Positions 7,285 through 14,895 of a DNA stretch of 29,780 nucleotides are shown here, piece by piece. Source of the DNA: JBKPRX01 sp046734795 (lineage in GTDB: Bacteria; Actinomycetota; Thermoleophilia; Gaiellales; Gaiellaceae); assembly GCA_046734795.1 (NCBI GenBank), contig JBKPRX010000107.1:1-29780 (forward strand). The letters are read 5' to 3'. Numbering within the stretch: position 1 is the first letter of the stretch; every line of letters starts with the position of its first letter. The translations under genes and the position numbers were made by a program. The notes beneath the pieces are model-generated. The model was not told the origin of the DNA. It did not search any database and was given only the letters and a program-made list of their open reading frames with translations.

Positions 7285-8855
7285 GGCGCTGCGAGGCGCG
7301 CCCAGAGGTTCTCGAGCAGCTGCGAGACCGGCGCCGCTCCGACGGACGCCGCGAAGTTGAGTGCACCTGCGGCGAAGACCTTCGCGCCGGCGGACGTTTC
7401 GTAGTAGGTCATCTCCGCAGTGCGCCCGGGGCCGAGCGCGTCGGGACTCGATGCAAGCAGTTGCGTCTGCGGCGGTGACGCCGGCGTCCGTGCGTCGATC
7501 TCGATTCCGTAGCTGCCGAAGCCGCCGCCCGCGCCGAGAGTCGTACCCGAGAGGAACCACGACGGCGCGTCGGGTGCGACGACGAACGGCGCCAGCGTCG
7601 CGCCGTTGTTCGACGCGGCGTACTGCACGCCGACGAGCGCAGCTTCCGGTCGACCGAGCGTGCGCCATTGCGCAACCTTCGTCATTCGCGCCCCTTCGCG
7701 GCGCACTTGCCAGAAGAAGTTGTTCGCTGCGAGGAAGGCGAGGTTGCCGCCGCGGTCGCGGTAGCGCTGCACGACGTCGTACATGTGCTGCGTCACGTAC
7801 TCCTCGTGCCCCGGAAAGACAATCAGGTCGTACGAGCGTGCGAGCTCGTCGCCGGAGGAGACTGCGTCGAGGTCGTCGTCGGTGAGAACGTCCACTTGCT
7901 TGCCTGTTTGCGCGAGCCACGACAGAAACGTGAGGTCCCAGTCGTGGAAGCGGAACGGCAAGCCGAAGTCGAGGAACGGACGGTCGAGCGCGACCCGTCG
8001 CTGGCTGCCGGTGACGTACCAGCTGTCGCCCCAGCCGTCGCCGTTTGCGTCGTCGAAGTTGTAGGCCTGCCACGTGTACGTCGCGAGGACGACCGCGATT
8101 CGATGCTCGCCCAGGCGCCGTGGCCGCACGACGAACGGCGCGTAACCGACCCGACGGTCGTCCGCCTGGAGCCGGAGGAAGTAGAGCCCGCTGCGCCAGT
8201 TGCCCGCGCGCGCGACCGCTAGCTCCGCGGGCGCGTCTCGGTGTGCGCGCCAGTCGACGCGGATCGAGCCGGTGACGGCGTCTCCGCTCGTTCGCGCGTC
8301 GCGCACCGTCTGCGGAAACGGGCCGCCGCTGTAGGCAAAGACCTGCGCGCGCAGGGAGCTCGCATCCGATGACACGCGCACGTGTGCCACCTCGCCGGGT
8401 GCGTAGCTCGTTTTCGTGAAGACCGCGTCGATGCCCTGCACGCGCACGACCGGTACCTGGCGCCGACGCCCGGGAATGTTGTCGTAGACGCGCCGGTGGC
8501 CGAGCGAGTCGGTCGCGGTCAGCCGCAGGATGTACGTGCGCGGATCGGTGCTCGCACTCGGTCGCCAGACGAGTTGTGCCGGACCAGGGGAAAAGGTTCT
8601 CTGGGTCGACCACACGACTTTTGAGCTCAGCCGCTCGCCGGCCTGCTGGGTCTCCACGACGTCGAGCCGGACCGCCGCGCGACGATCGACGCGGAACGAC
8701 ACCGTCGCTGCGTCGCGGAAGCCGTCTGCGTTCGGCGAGACCGTCGCCAGGAGCGGACCGTCTCCAGCGAACGGCGACGCCTTCGTATCGACGTGGATGT
8801 TCGTCAGCGTCGGAGCCGCAAGCGCGGTCGCCGCGAGAAGGACGCTCGCGATCAC
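7281..8855 (-). CDS. Secreted N,N-dimethylformamidase-like protein with FlgD/Ig-like N-terminal domain
   Basis: The 524-residue protein begins with a short hydrophobic export signal ending near APTL (about residue 15). Residues 37-120 look like a FlgD-type Ig repeat, with SPNADGFRD and a closing TYILRLTATD. Residues about 248-520 resemble the C-terminal domain of the dimethylformamidase large subunit (TWQAYN at 261-266, FPGHEEY at 347-353, NLAFLAANNFFW). A DxNxDGxxD loop at 269-277 could bind calcium. The GTG start overlaps the antiporter stop (GTGA). Amidase activity is not established; it may be an extracytoplasmic binding or hydrolytic protein. Confidence 0.72.
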   Translation of the reverse strand: MIASVLLAATALAAPTLTNIHVDTKASPFAGDGPLLATVSPNADGFRDAATVSFRVDRRAAVRLDVVETQQAGERLSSKVVWSTQRTFSPGPAQLVWRPSASTDPRTYILRLTATDSLGHRRVYDNIPGRRRQVPVVRVQGIDAVFTKTSYAPGEVAHVRVSSDASSLRAQVFAYSGGPFPQTVRDARTSGDAVTGSIRVDWRAHRDAPAELAVARAGNWRSGLYFLRLQADDRRVGYAPFVVRPRRLGEHRIAVVLATYTWQAYNFDDANGDGWGDSWYVTGSQRRVALDRPFLDFGLPFRFHDWDLTFLSWLAQTGKQVDVLTDDDLDAVSSGDELARSYDLIVFPGHEEYVTQHMYDVVQRYRDRGGNLAFLAANNFFWQVRREGARMTKVAQWRTLGRPEAALVGVQYAASNNGATLAPFVVAPDAPSWFLSGTTLGAGGGFGSYGIEIDARTPASPPQTQLLASSPDALGPGRTAEMTYYETSAGAKVFAAGALNFAASVGAAPVSQLLENLWARLAAP

Positions 8856-10315
8856 GAGCCCTCGAAGAGCGCGCGGAGCCCGTCGCGCGTCTCGTCGTCG
8901 GCGAGTACGAGGACCTCGTCACCCACCTCGAGGACAGTGCGGCCGCGCGCGTCGAGCGGTTGTTCGCCGCGGACGATGAGACTGATCCACGCGCGCTCGC
9001 CGAGCGGAAGCTGCGAGATCGGCCGCCCGACGGCACGACCCGCGCCGCGCACGACGAATCGCTGCACGCGTTCCGGTTCTTCGCGCATTCGGATCGAGAT
9101 GTGCCACGGCTCGGGCTCGACGGTCCGCATCGGAACGCCGAATCGTCGCGCCGTGAACGGAATCGACGCGCCTTGGACGACAACCGAGAACGCGACGACG
9201 ACAAACACGATTCCGTAGATCGCCTGCGCGTCGTCGACGGCTTCGAGCACGGCGAGCGCGGCGAGCAGGATCGGCACGGCGCCTTTCAGTCCGCCCCACA
9301 TGACGAACAGCTTCTCGCCTCTTCGCAATCGCGCGGGCGCAAGGAGCGTAGCGCCGACGAGCGGCCGGACGGCGAGCGCGAGCAGGACCGCGAGCACGAG
9401 CCCGTCGAGCCAGAGGTGGTCGGTTCCGAGCGAGCCGAGGTCGACCGTGATCCCGAGCGCTGCGAAGACGACGATCTCGGCGAGGTTTGCGAGCGAGGAA
9501 TGGAACCGCTCGATCTCGGCTTTGTAGGGCGCGCGCTCGTCGCCGACGAGGATGCCCGCGACGAAAACGGCGAGGAAGCCCGAGCCGTGCGCTGCGGCCG
9601 TCGCGCCGTAGATCACGCCCGCCGCGGCGAGCGTGCGCAGCGGGTAGAGACCTTCGCGCGGGAGCGTGGGTCGCCGCATCACGGTGCGAAGCGCGAGGCC
9701 GCTCGCGATTCCGATCGCGAGGCCGACGGTGAGCTCGACCGCGAACTCGCGGACGGTTGTCCACGGCGTCGCTCCTACTTCGGTCGCGTACGCGAGCAGG
9801 CCGATCATCAGCGCGATGCCGACGGGGTCGTTCGCGCCGGACTCGCCTTCGAGGATCGTCCCGGTCCGGCCGCCGACCTCGCGGTTCCCGAGGACGGAGA
9901 ACATCACCGCTGGATCGGTCGGCGCGAGCGCTGCGCCGAGCAGACTGGCGGTGATCCAGCTGAAATCGAGAACGTAATGCGCGGCAAGCGCAAGCAGCGC
10001 GGCGGTAGCGAACGTGCCGACGACGCCGAGCGTTGCGATCGGGACGATCGAGCGGCGAAACGGGCGCCACCCGACGTGCATGCCGCCGTCGAAGAGGATG
10101 ACGATCAGCGCGAGGACCCCGATCCGCTCGACCGTCTTGATCGAAAGGTGATCCTGGATCGACGGGAAGAGCTCCGAGACGACGGCCGCGCTGAGTAGGA
10201 AGAACGCCGGCGCCGGGACCGGAAAGCGCTCCGTCGCCTTGTTGCTCAGGACGGCGAGGTAGAAGGCGGCCGCGACGCCGAGGACGATCAGTCCGAACTC
10301 GACGATCTCGTGCAC
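8852..10315 (-). CDS. CPA1-family cation/proton antiporter (CvrA/NhaP2-like) with C-terminal TrkA-C domain
   Basis: The 487-residue integral membrane protein has about twelve predicted spans over residues 1-390. The family ion-binding signatures are APTDPAV (131-137) and EGESGANDP (156-164). A cytoplasmic tail from about 405 to 485 has the TrkA-C pattern (GRPISQLPLG ... LEVGDEVLVLADDE), which in relatives senses ligands and controls K+/H+ or Na+/H+ exchange. The ion specificity is not readable. The start is GTG at 10315, with TACAGT eight bases before it. It is coupled to the secreted protein downstream. Confidence 0.9.
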   Translation of the reverse strand: MHEIVEFGLIVLGVAAAFYLAVLSNKATERFPVPAPAFFLLSAAVVSELFPSIQDHLSIKTVERIGVLALIVILFDGGMHVGWRPFRRSIVPIATLGVVGTFATAALLALAAHYVLDFSWITASLLGAALAPTDPAVMFSVLGNREVGGRTGTILEGESGANDPVGIALMIGLLAYATEVGATPWTTVREFAVELTVGLAIGIASGLALRTVMRRPTLPREGLYPLRTLAAAGVIYGATAAAHGSGFLAVFVAGILVGDERAPYKAEIERFHSSLANLAEIVVFAALGITVDLGSLGTDHLWLDGLVLAVLLALAVRPLVGATLLAPARLRRGEKLFVMWGGLKGAVPILLAALAVLEAVDDAQAIYGIVFVVVAFSVVVQGASIPFTARRFGVPMRTVEPEPWHISIRMREEPERVQRFVVRGAGRAVGRPISQLPLGERAWISLIVRGEQPLDARGRTVLEVGDEVLVLADDETRDGLRALFEGS

Positions 10316-10323
10316 GGCCGCCG

Positions 10324-10329
10324 ACTGTA
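10324..10329 (-). promoter_or_regulatory. -10 element of the antiporter operon
   Basis: TACAGT on the minus strand lies eight bases before the GTG at 10315, matching the TAnnnT pattern. No -35 is clear. Confidence 0.4.
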
Positions 10330-10383
10330 GTGATCCCGCTCCTGCTGCGCCGCCCGGCGGGCCTGGCGCCCGCTAACGATTTC

Positions 10384-10412
10384 TTTACTTTCCGTTGAAC
10401 GATGGGATAACT
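10384..10412 (+). promoter_or_regulatory. Candidate promoter for the secreted-protein/two-component operon
   Basis: TTTACT (10384-10389) and ATAACT (10407-10412) are separated by 17 bases in an unusually AT-rich patch of the 120-base divergent gap. A second, leaderless possibility is TACTTC at 10423, seven bases before the ATG at 10436, although it lacks the final T. Confidence 0.4.
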
Positions 10413-10435
10413 CCGGCGACGATACTTCGTGACGA

Positions 10436-10903
10436 ATGCGGCGCTTGCTGCTCATCTGCGTGCTCCTTGGCTTGGTGCTACCGGCGGTAGCGCAAGGTGG
10501 TCCCCGCGATGCGGGAGACGGGACGCTCGCGATTCGGAAGGCTTTCGGCGACACCTTCAGCCAGCCGGTGATCGACCTCCGGCTCGACGGCGCAGTTGTC
10601 GGTCACGTGAGCAACGGCCGGCTGATCGTCCTCGGAACGTCGAAGGGGCCGGATCCGGTCGTCGTCGGCGCAGAGCGGACCGTGGATCGTGACGACGGGT
10701 CGACCGTCTACATGGGCAAGGACATCGGGTTCAAGGCGACGGGCGGCCTCTACCGGCTGCGGCTCAGCGGGTTCGGGCTCGACGTGAATGCCGTCGGCCG
10801 CGGCAAGGTCGCGTTGCAAGGCGTCAGCGGCAAGTACGCGCTGAACGGGAGCGACTGGCTGCCGATGCCGGTGATCGCGACGTCGTTCACGATCGGCACG
10901 TAA
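10436..10903 (+). CDS. Small secreted protein of unknown function
   Basis: The 155-residue protein has a clear signal peptide (basic start, hydrophobic run, LPAVAQG cleavage area near residue 20). The rest is strand-rich and glycine-rich without cysteines or recognised motifs, with alternating hydrophobic residues typical of a small beta domain. It ends four bases before the response regulator gene and so is probably cotranscribed with the two-component system. Its place suggests a periplasmic or surface partner or input of the kinase, but that is inference. Confidence 0.72.
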   Translation: MRRLLLICVLLGLVLPAVAQGGPRDAGDGTLAIRKAFGDTFSQPVIDLRLDGAVVGHVSNGRLIVLGTSKGPDPVVVGAERTVDRDDGSTVYMGKDIGFKATGGLYRLRLSGFGLDVNAVGRGKVALQGVSGKYALNGSDWLPMPVIATSFTIGT

Positions 10904-10907
10904 CGCG

Positions 10908-11615
10908 ATGGCGACCGCGACGAAGCCCCAGTCGGTGCTCGTCGTCGAAGACGAGGCGTCGATCTCATCGTTTGTGGCCGCCTATCTGAAGAACGCAGGC
11001 TTCACAGTGCGCGCCGTCGCCACAGGCGGTGACGCACTGAAGCAGGTGGCTGCAGAGAAGCCCGCGCTCGTCGTCCTCGACTTGATGCTGCCGGACATCG
11101 ACGGCATCGAGGTCTGCAAGCGAATTCGCCAGAGCTCGGATCTGCCGATTCTCATGCTCACGGCACGCGACGACGACGTCGACAAGATCATCGGTCTCGA
11201 GGTTGGCGCCGACGACTACCTGACGAAGCCGTTCAACCCGCGCGAGCTCGTCGCCCGTGTTCGCTCGATCCTGCGACGCACGACACCGGAGCGCGCCGAA
11301 CGGGAGAGTGCCGTCATCCGCCACGGCGATCTCACCGTGGACGCTGGTCGTCGCGAGGTGAAGGTCGGCGAGGACGAGATCCAGCTCGCCCCGAAGGAGT
11401 TCGACCTCCTGTGGGAGCTCCTCGACCACCGCGGTCTCGTGCTCACGCGCGATCAGCTGCTCGAGCGCGTCTGGGGCTACACGTTCGCGGGCGATACGCG
11501 GACCGTCGACGTGCACGTGCGGCAGTTGCGGAGGAAGCTCGGCGACGCGTCGCCGATCGTGACCGTGTGGGGCGTCGGCTACAAGGTCGGTCCCGCGCGA
11601 GACGCGGCCGCCTAG
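10908..11615 (+). CDS. OmpR/PhoB-family response regulator
   Basis: The 235-residue regulator has an N-terminal receiver with the acidic Glu14/Asp15, the phosphoacceptor Asp58, Thr85 and Lys107 (in TKPF), and a C-terminal winged helix (about 135-228, ending in WGVGYKVG). It starts four bases after the stop of the secreted protein and precedes the histidine kinase by 36 bases, forming a canonical regulator-kinase pair. The targets are unknown; the AT-rich gap at 10380-10435 is a natural place to look for autoregulation. Confidence 0.93.
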   Translation: MATATKPQSVLVVEDEASISSFVAAYLKNAGFTVRAVATGGDALKQVAAEKPALVVLDLMLPDIDGIEVCKRIRQSSDLPILMLTARDDDVDKIIGLEVGADDYLTKPFNPRELVARVRSILRRTTPERAERESAVIRHGDLTVDAGRREVKVGEDEIQLAPKEFDLLWELLDHRGLVLTRDQLLERVWGYTFAGDTRTVDVHVRQLRRKLGDASPIVTVWGVGYKVGPARDAAA

Positions 11616-11638
11616 CCCTCGCGCGCCGAGGAGCGAAC

Positions 11639-11644
11639 TACCAT
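11639..11644 (+). promoter_or_regulatory. Internal leaderless-type -10 element before the histidine kinase
   Basis: TACCAT is followed by seven bases and the ATG at 11652. There may therefore be kinase transcription separate from the upstream operon promoter. Confidence 0.4.
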
Positions 11645-11651
11645 CCGTTCG

Positions 11652-13058
11652 ATGCTCCGGTCGCTTCGGTTCCGGCTGCCGGCGATCTTCCTCCTCGGGT
11701 TCGTGATCGCCTCGCTCGTGACGGCCGCGATCTCGATCCGCTTCTACCAGTCGTACATCCGCGATCGGACTTTCGATGAACTCCGCGGCGAATCCGGCGG
11801 CATCGTCAGCCTGCTGCAGCAGCAGAACAACATTCGGCTGCCGAAGTCGATCACGGCGCACGACTTGCGGCGGGCGATCGGCGGCGACCGAATCTACTTC
11901 GTCCCGCGCTCGAAGAACTTCCCCTATGTGAGGGGGTTGCCGGCGCTTCCGGCTGACATCATCTCGGCGCGCGAGGTCGAGGAGCGCGGCACCGTCTCGT
12001 TCGAGTTCACGAAGAGCGGCGAGCGTCTCCTCGCCGTGGCGCGGCCGCTCGTTCTGCTCGACCCGCGTGGGCGGCGGACAAATCGACCGACCTCGTTCGG
12101 CTCGGTCGTGGTGGCGAAGCCGAAGTCGGCGCTGACGGGGCGGCTCTTGACGCTCGTCTGGCAGCTCGCAATCTCGCTGGCCGTCGGTCTCGTGGTGGCG
12201 ATGTTGTTGTCCGTCTACCTGTCGCGAAGGATCTCGCGACCGCTCGGCCAGCTGTCACGGGCGGCGGACGAGGTCGCGCGCGGCCGGCGCGACCTTGACG
12301 TGCCGCACGTTACGGGCGGCAGCGAGATCTCGCACCTCGCCGACCGCTTCCGCGAGATGGCATCGCGGCTCGCTGAGGCCGAAGAGCTCGAGCGGAACTT
12401 CCTCATGACCGTCTCGCACGAGTTGCGCACGCCGCTGACCGCGATCCAAGGGCATGCGTCGGCGCTGAGCGAAGGCGTGCTCGCGGACGAGGAGTCGGAG
12501 GCCGCGTCGCTCGACGTGATCTGTCAGGAAGCGGAGCGGCTCAGTCGTCTCGTCGGCGACGTCCTCGACCTCGCGAAGCTCGACGCGCACAGATTCACCG
12601 TGCTTCACGAGGAGGTCGACATGGAGCGGCTCGTCGATCGCGCTTACACAACGTTCGGCGAGGAAGCGCGGCGGCGCTCGATCGAGTATCGACAGGAGAT
12701 CCGCGCGAAGCCGGTGATCGTGACCGACGGCGACCGCGTGCTGCAGATCATCTCGAACCTCGTGTCGAATGCGTTGCGCTGGACTCCCGAGGGCGGGCGC
12801 GTCGAGCTCGCGCTGACGACGGCGAACGGACACGTGCAGGTCGACGTCTCGGACACCGGACCCGGTGTGGGTGTCGACGAACGAGAGCGCATCTTCCGCC
12901 CGTTCTGGTCGCGAGACGGCAGCGGTACGGGGCTCGGGCTCGCGATCGCGCGTGAGCTCGCGCTCGCGCTTGGCGGACGGATCGAGCTCGAGAGCGAACC
13001 TGGTCTCGGCAGTCGCTTCCGGCTCGTCCTGCCGAGTGCGCCAGGCGCACGCCGCTGA
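11652..13058 (+). CDS. Sensor histidine kinase (HAMP, HisKA, HATPase)
   Basis: The 468-residue membrane kinase has a first span at about 9-30, an extracytoplasmic sensor region of about 130 residues, a second span at about 168-190 and a HAMP segment (191-243). The phosphorylation site is in SHELRTPL (His256), followed by N, G1 (DTGPGVG) and G2 (GTGLGLA) ATP-binding boxes. It partners the response regulator just upstream. The sensor region has no recognised fold, so the signal is unknown. It ends in a short gap facing a convergent gene, where a perfect 7-bp hairpin lies. Confidence 0.92.
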   Translation: MLRSLRFRLPAIFLLGFVIASLVTAAISIRFYQSYIRDRTFDELRGESGGIVSLLQQQNNIRLPKSITAHDLRRAIGGDRIYFVPRSKNFPYVRGLPALPADIISAREVEERGTVSFEFTKSGERLLAVARPLVLLDPRGRRTNRPTSFGSVVVAKPKSALTGRLLTLVWQLAISLAVGLVVAMLLSVYLSRRISRPLGQLSRAADEVARGRRDLDVPHVTGGSEISHLADRFREMASRLAEAEELERNFLMTVSHELRTPLTAIQGHASALSEGVLADEESEAASLDVICQEAERLSRLVGDVLDLAKLDAHRFTVLHEEVDMERLVDRAYTTFGEEARRRSIEYRQEIRAKPVIVTDGDRVLQIISNLVSNALRWTPEGGRVELALTTANGHVQVDVSDTGPGVGVDERERIFRPFWSRDGSGTGLGLAIARELALALGGRIELESEPGLGSRFRLVLPSAPGARR

Positions 13059-13085
13059 CGGCGGCTCAGCCCGAGGAGTTCGTCC

Positions 13086-13106
13086 GACGCGTTACCCGGA
13101 CGCGTC
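13086..13106. terminator. Hairpin between convergent genes, candidate bidirectional terminator
   Basis: GACGCGT (13086-13092), a 7-base loop and ACGCGTC (13100-13106) form a perfect 7-bp stem between the kinase stop and the stop of the opposing gene. There is no T-run, as is common in GC-rich actinobacteria. Confidence 0.4.
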
Positions 13107-13107
13107 T

Positions 13108-13133
13108 AGCCGGACTGGTCAGCCGGATTGGCG
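13108..13133. repeat. Two tandem 13-base copies spanning a stop codon
   Basis: AGCCGGACTGGTC (13108-13120) is followed directly by AGCCGGATTGGCG (13121-13133), 10 of 13 bases identical with the first seven exact. The second copy encodes the end of the minus-strand coiled-coil protein and the junction holds its stop. It may be a small duplication. Confidence 0.4.
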
Positions 13134-13565
13134 GTCTTCGATCCGGTAGACGATGGCGCCTCCAGCGGTTCCGAGGCGCTCTTCGATCTGCGTGAGCCGC
13201 TCGTCGACGCTTCGCCAGCCCGACGAGATGAGCTCGACGAGAAGCCCGAGATCGTCGACACGTGCATGCCGTTCCGCGAGTTGGTCGCCCTCGAGGCGCT
13301 CGAGGCGGCGCAGCACCTGGTTCAGGAGGCCACGCACTTCCGCAAGGTGACGAGTGGCTGGTCCGAGCCCGCTTCGAAGACCTTCGTGGACGGCGTCGCC
13401 CACGGTCGCAGGAAGGCTCGCCTCGAGCTGCGCCGCTGTTTCCGCGAGCGCCTCGATCTGCGTCCGGGCTCGTTCGAGTGCGGCGTCGACGTCGGCTGGT
13501 TCCCTGCGACCGGCCGCCGCCCGATCGAGCCGCTCCCGCGCTCGCTGAACAGCGTCAGGATCCAT
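13119..13565 (-). CDS. Coiled-coil protein of unknown function, 148 residues
   Basis: The protein is almost wholly helical and charged, with heptad-like Leu/Ala spacing over residues 5-135 (for example EVRGLLNQVLRRLERLEG) and no cysteines, membrane span or catalytic motif. The ATG at 13565 was chosen because TAGTCT lies exactly seven bases upstream; a longer frame would overlap queA on the other strand. It is divergent from queA with 45 bases between the starts. A structural or scaffold role is possible but not shown. Confidence 0.68.
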   Translation of the reverse strand: MDPDAVQRARERLDRAAAGRREPADVDAALERARTQIEALAETAAQLEASLPATVGDAVHEGLRSGLGPATRHLAEVRGLLNQVLRRLERLEGDQLAERHARVDDLGLLVELISSGWRSVDERLTQIEERLGTAGGAIVYRIEDRQSG

Positions 13566-13572
13566 GGGGTGG

Positions 13573-13578
13573 AGACTA
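13573..13578 (-). promoter_or_regulatory. Leaderless-type -10 element of the coiled-coil gene
   Basis: TAGTCT on the minus strand is followed by seven bases and the ATG at 13565. Confidence 0.45.
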
Positions 13579-13610
13579 AACGGTTTGCCGGATGCGAGCC
13601 GCCGCGGCCG

Positions 13611-14540
13611 ATGGGCGTGTCGGAGCTCGACTACGACTTGCCTCCCGAGCTGATCGCGCAGCACCCGCCGCACCGCCGCGACGCGTCGCGTTTGCTCGTC
13701 TACGACCGCCCCACCGGAGAGGTTCGGCATCGGACGATCCGTGAGCTGCCGGACGAGCTCCGCGGCGAGCTCGTCGTCGTCAACGACACGCGTGTCGTGC
13801 CCGCGCGAATTCGGCTCGAGGAGCCGCGGGGCGAGGTGTTGCTCTTGGAGCAGGTTGCGGCAGGAGAGTGGGAGGCGCTCGCGCGACCGACTCGCCGCCT
13901 GCGGGCCGGACGGCGCTACGGCCAAGTCGAGTTCCTCGAGCATCTCGGAGAGGGCCGCTGGCGAGTTCGCATCGCCGGCGACCCCGAAGGTGAGGTGCCG
14001 CTCCCGCCGTACATCACGGAGCGGCTCGAAGATCCCGCGCGCTATCAGACCGTCTATGCGCGGGAGGCGGGGTCAGCGGCGGCTCCGACGGCCGGACTGC
14101 ACTTCACGCCTGAGCTGCTCGCGCAGCTCGATGTCGAGCGCGTCACGCTGCACGTCGGTCTCGACACGTTTCGGCCCGTCGGCGTGGACGATCTTGCGCA
14201 GCATCGGATCCACGGCGAGCGCTACGAGGTTGCGGCGGAGGCCTGGAAGCGAATTCGGGAATCGGAACGTGTCCTCGCCGTCGGTACGACCACTGTTCGT
14301 GTGCTCGAGTCGCTTTCGCGCGGAGCGCCACTCCAAGGTCGGACCGAGCTCTTCATCACGCCTGGATTCGAGTTCCGCCGCGTCGACGCTCTCCTGACGA
14401 ACTTCCACCTTCCGCGGTCGACGCTGCTCGCGCTCGTGATGGCCTTCGCCGGGGTCGAAGAGACGCGGCGCGTGTACTCGATCGCAATCGCGGAGCGGTA
14501 CCGCTTTTACTCGTTCGGCGATGCGATGCTCGTGCTGTAG
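13611..14540 (+). CDS. queA: S-adenosylmethionine:tRNA ribosyltransferase-isomerase QueA
   Basis: QueA transfers and isomerises the ribosyl part of SAM onto preQ1 in tRNA to make epoxyqueuosine. Family motifs are clear: YDLPPELIAQ at the start, VVVNDTRVVPAR, RYQTVYA, GSAAAPTAGLHFT, TLHVGLDTFRPV and a closing TNFHLPRSTLLALV and YRFYSFGDAMLVL. At 309 residues it is shorter than the usual 340-355, the loss lying in loops of the middle region rather than in motifs. The start is ATG 13611; GTG 13617 in the same frame is also possible. The last codons and stop lie inside the first copy of a palindromic repeat. Confidence 0.93.
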   Translation: MGVSELDYDLPPELIAQHPPHRRDASRLLVYDRPTGEVRHRTIRELPDELRGELVVVNDTRVVPARIRLEEPRGEVLLLEQVAAGEWEALARPTRRLRAGRRYGQVEFLEHLGEGRWRVRIAGDPEGEVPLPPYITERLEDPARYQTVYAREAGSAAAPTAGLHFTPELLAQLDVERVTLHVGLDTFRPVGVDDLAQHRIHGERYEVAAEAWKRIRESERVLAVGTTTVRVLESLSRGAPLQGRTELFITPGFEFRRVDALLTNFHLPRSTLLALVMAFAGVEETRRVYSIAIAERYRFYSFGDAMLVL

Positions 14541-14555
14541 GTGTACACCGGTGTA
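14531..14555. promoter_or_regulatory. Operator-like repeat, copy 1 (three half-sites)
   Basis: The block contains the palindrome GGTGTACACC (14540-14549) immediately overlapped by a second one, TACACCGGTGTA (14544-14555), giving half-sites GGTGTA, TACACC, GGTGTA. Its first ten bases are the end of queA including the TAG stop. It matches copy 2, exactly 80 bases downstream, at 19 of 20 positions. Confidence 0.5.
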
Positions 14556-14610
14556 AGTCTCGCGATCGCCCAAAGTCGCAGCAATTTGGCGGGAACGACA
14601 CACCGCTGTG

Positions 14611-14630
14611 CGTGATGTAGGTGTACACCG
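14611..14630. promoter_or_regulatory. Operator-like repeat, copy 2, over the start region of the RHH gene
   Basis: The 20-base block ends in GGTGTACACCG (14620-14630), six bases before the ATG at 14636. A possible promoter, ACGACA (14595-14600), 17 bases, TAGGTG (14618-14623), overlaps it. A palindrome over the promoter of a ribbon-helix-helix gene fits autorepression, by family precedent. Confidence 0.5.
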
Positions 14631-14635
14631 ACAGC

Positions 14636-14857
14636 ATGAGTAGGCGAACGCAGATCATGCTGACCGACGCTCAACATGCCTTCCTGTTGCGCGAGTCGAT
14701 TCGGAGCGGCGTCTCGTTGGCAGAGCTCGTACGTCGCGCGATCGACGAGACGTACCGGCCGAGCGACCGTCGGCGGACCGCAGGCCTTGACCTCGCGTTG
14801 CGTGTTCGACGCGCGCCCGACGCTGCCGCGCTCGGACGGTCCGGCCGGCTCGGCTAG
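14636..14857 (+). CDS. Ribbon-helix-helix (CopG/Arc-type) DNA-binding protein
   Basis: The 73-residue protein starts with a basic strand (SRRTQIMLT), then a first helix (DAQHAFLLRESIRS), a turn (GVSL) and a second helix (AELVRRAIDETY), the classic RHH fold of small dimeric repressors and antitoxins. The C-terminal part is Arg/Ala-rich and likely disordered. The ATG at 14636 lies just after the palindrome; an upstream GTG at 14621 lies inside it and is less likely. No toxin gene is adjacent: tgt follows 38 bases later. It may therefore be an orphan antitoxin or a local regulator of its neighbours. Confidence 0.78.
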   Translation: MSRRTQIMLTDAQHAFLLRESIRSGVSLAELVRRAIDETYRPSDRRRTAGLDLALRVRRAPDAAALGRSGRLG

Positions 14858-14858
14858 T

Positions 14859-14887
14859 CCGACACAGGTGTGGCCCGACGCTACGCT
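14859..14887 (+). promoter_or_regulatory. Candidate tgt promoter
   Basis: CCGACA (14859-14864) and TACGCT (14882-14887) are 17 bases apart, and TACGCT is eight bases before the ATG of tgt. An ACACAGGTGT inverted motif (14862-14871) covers the -35/spacer and resembles half of the upstream palindromes. Confidence 0.45.
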
Positions 14888-14895
14888 CGCTGCTG

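Noticed and set aside
6793..9204. An 803-codon open frame on the minus strand
   Set aside because: It runs antisense through the hydroxyacyl-CoA dehydrogenase and in another frame through the dimethylformamidase-like and antiporter genes. It is Arg/Ser-rich with no family motifs, a by-product of high GC.
13128..13610. N-terminal extension of QueA upstream of ATG 13611
   Set aside because: The frame stays open to 13128, but it is antisense to the coiled-coil gene and has no QueA-like sequence before the ATG.
14636..14895. Toxin-antitoxin module
   Set aside because: The RHH protein looks antitoxin-like, but the next gene is tgt 38 bases on and no small toxin frame is present on either strand.
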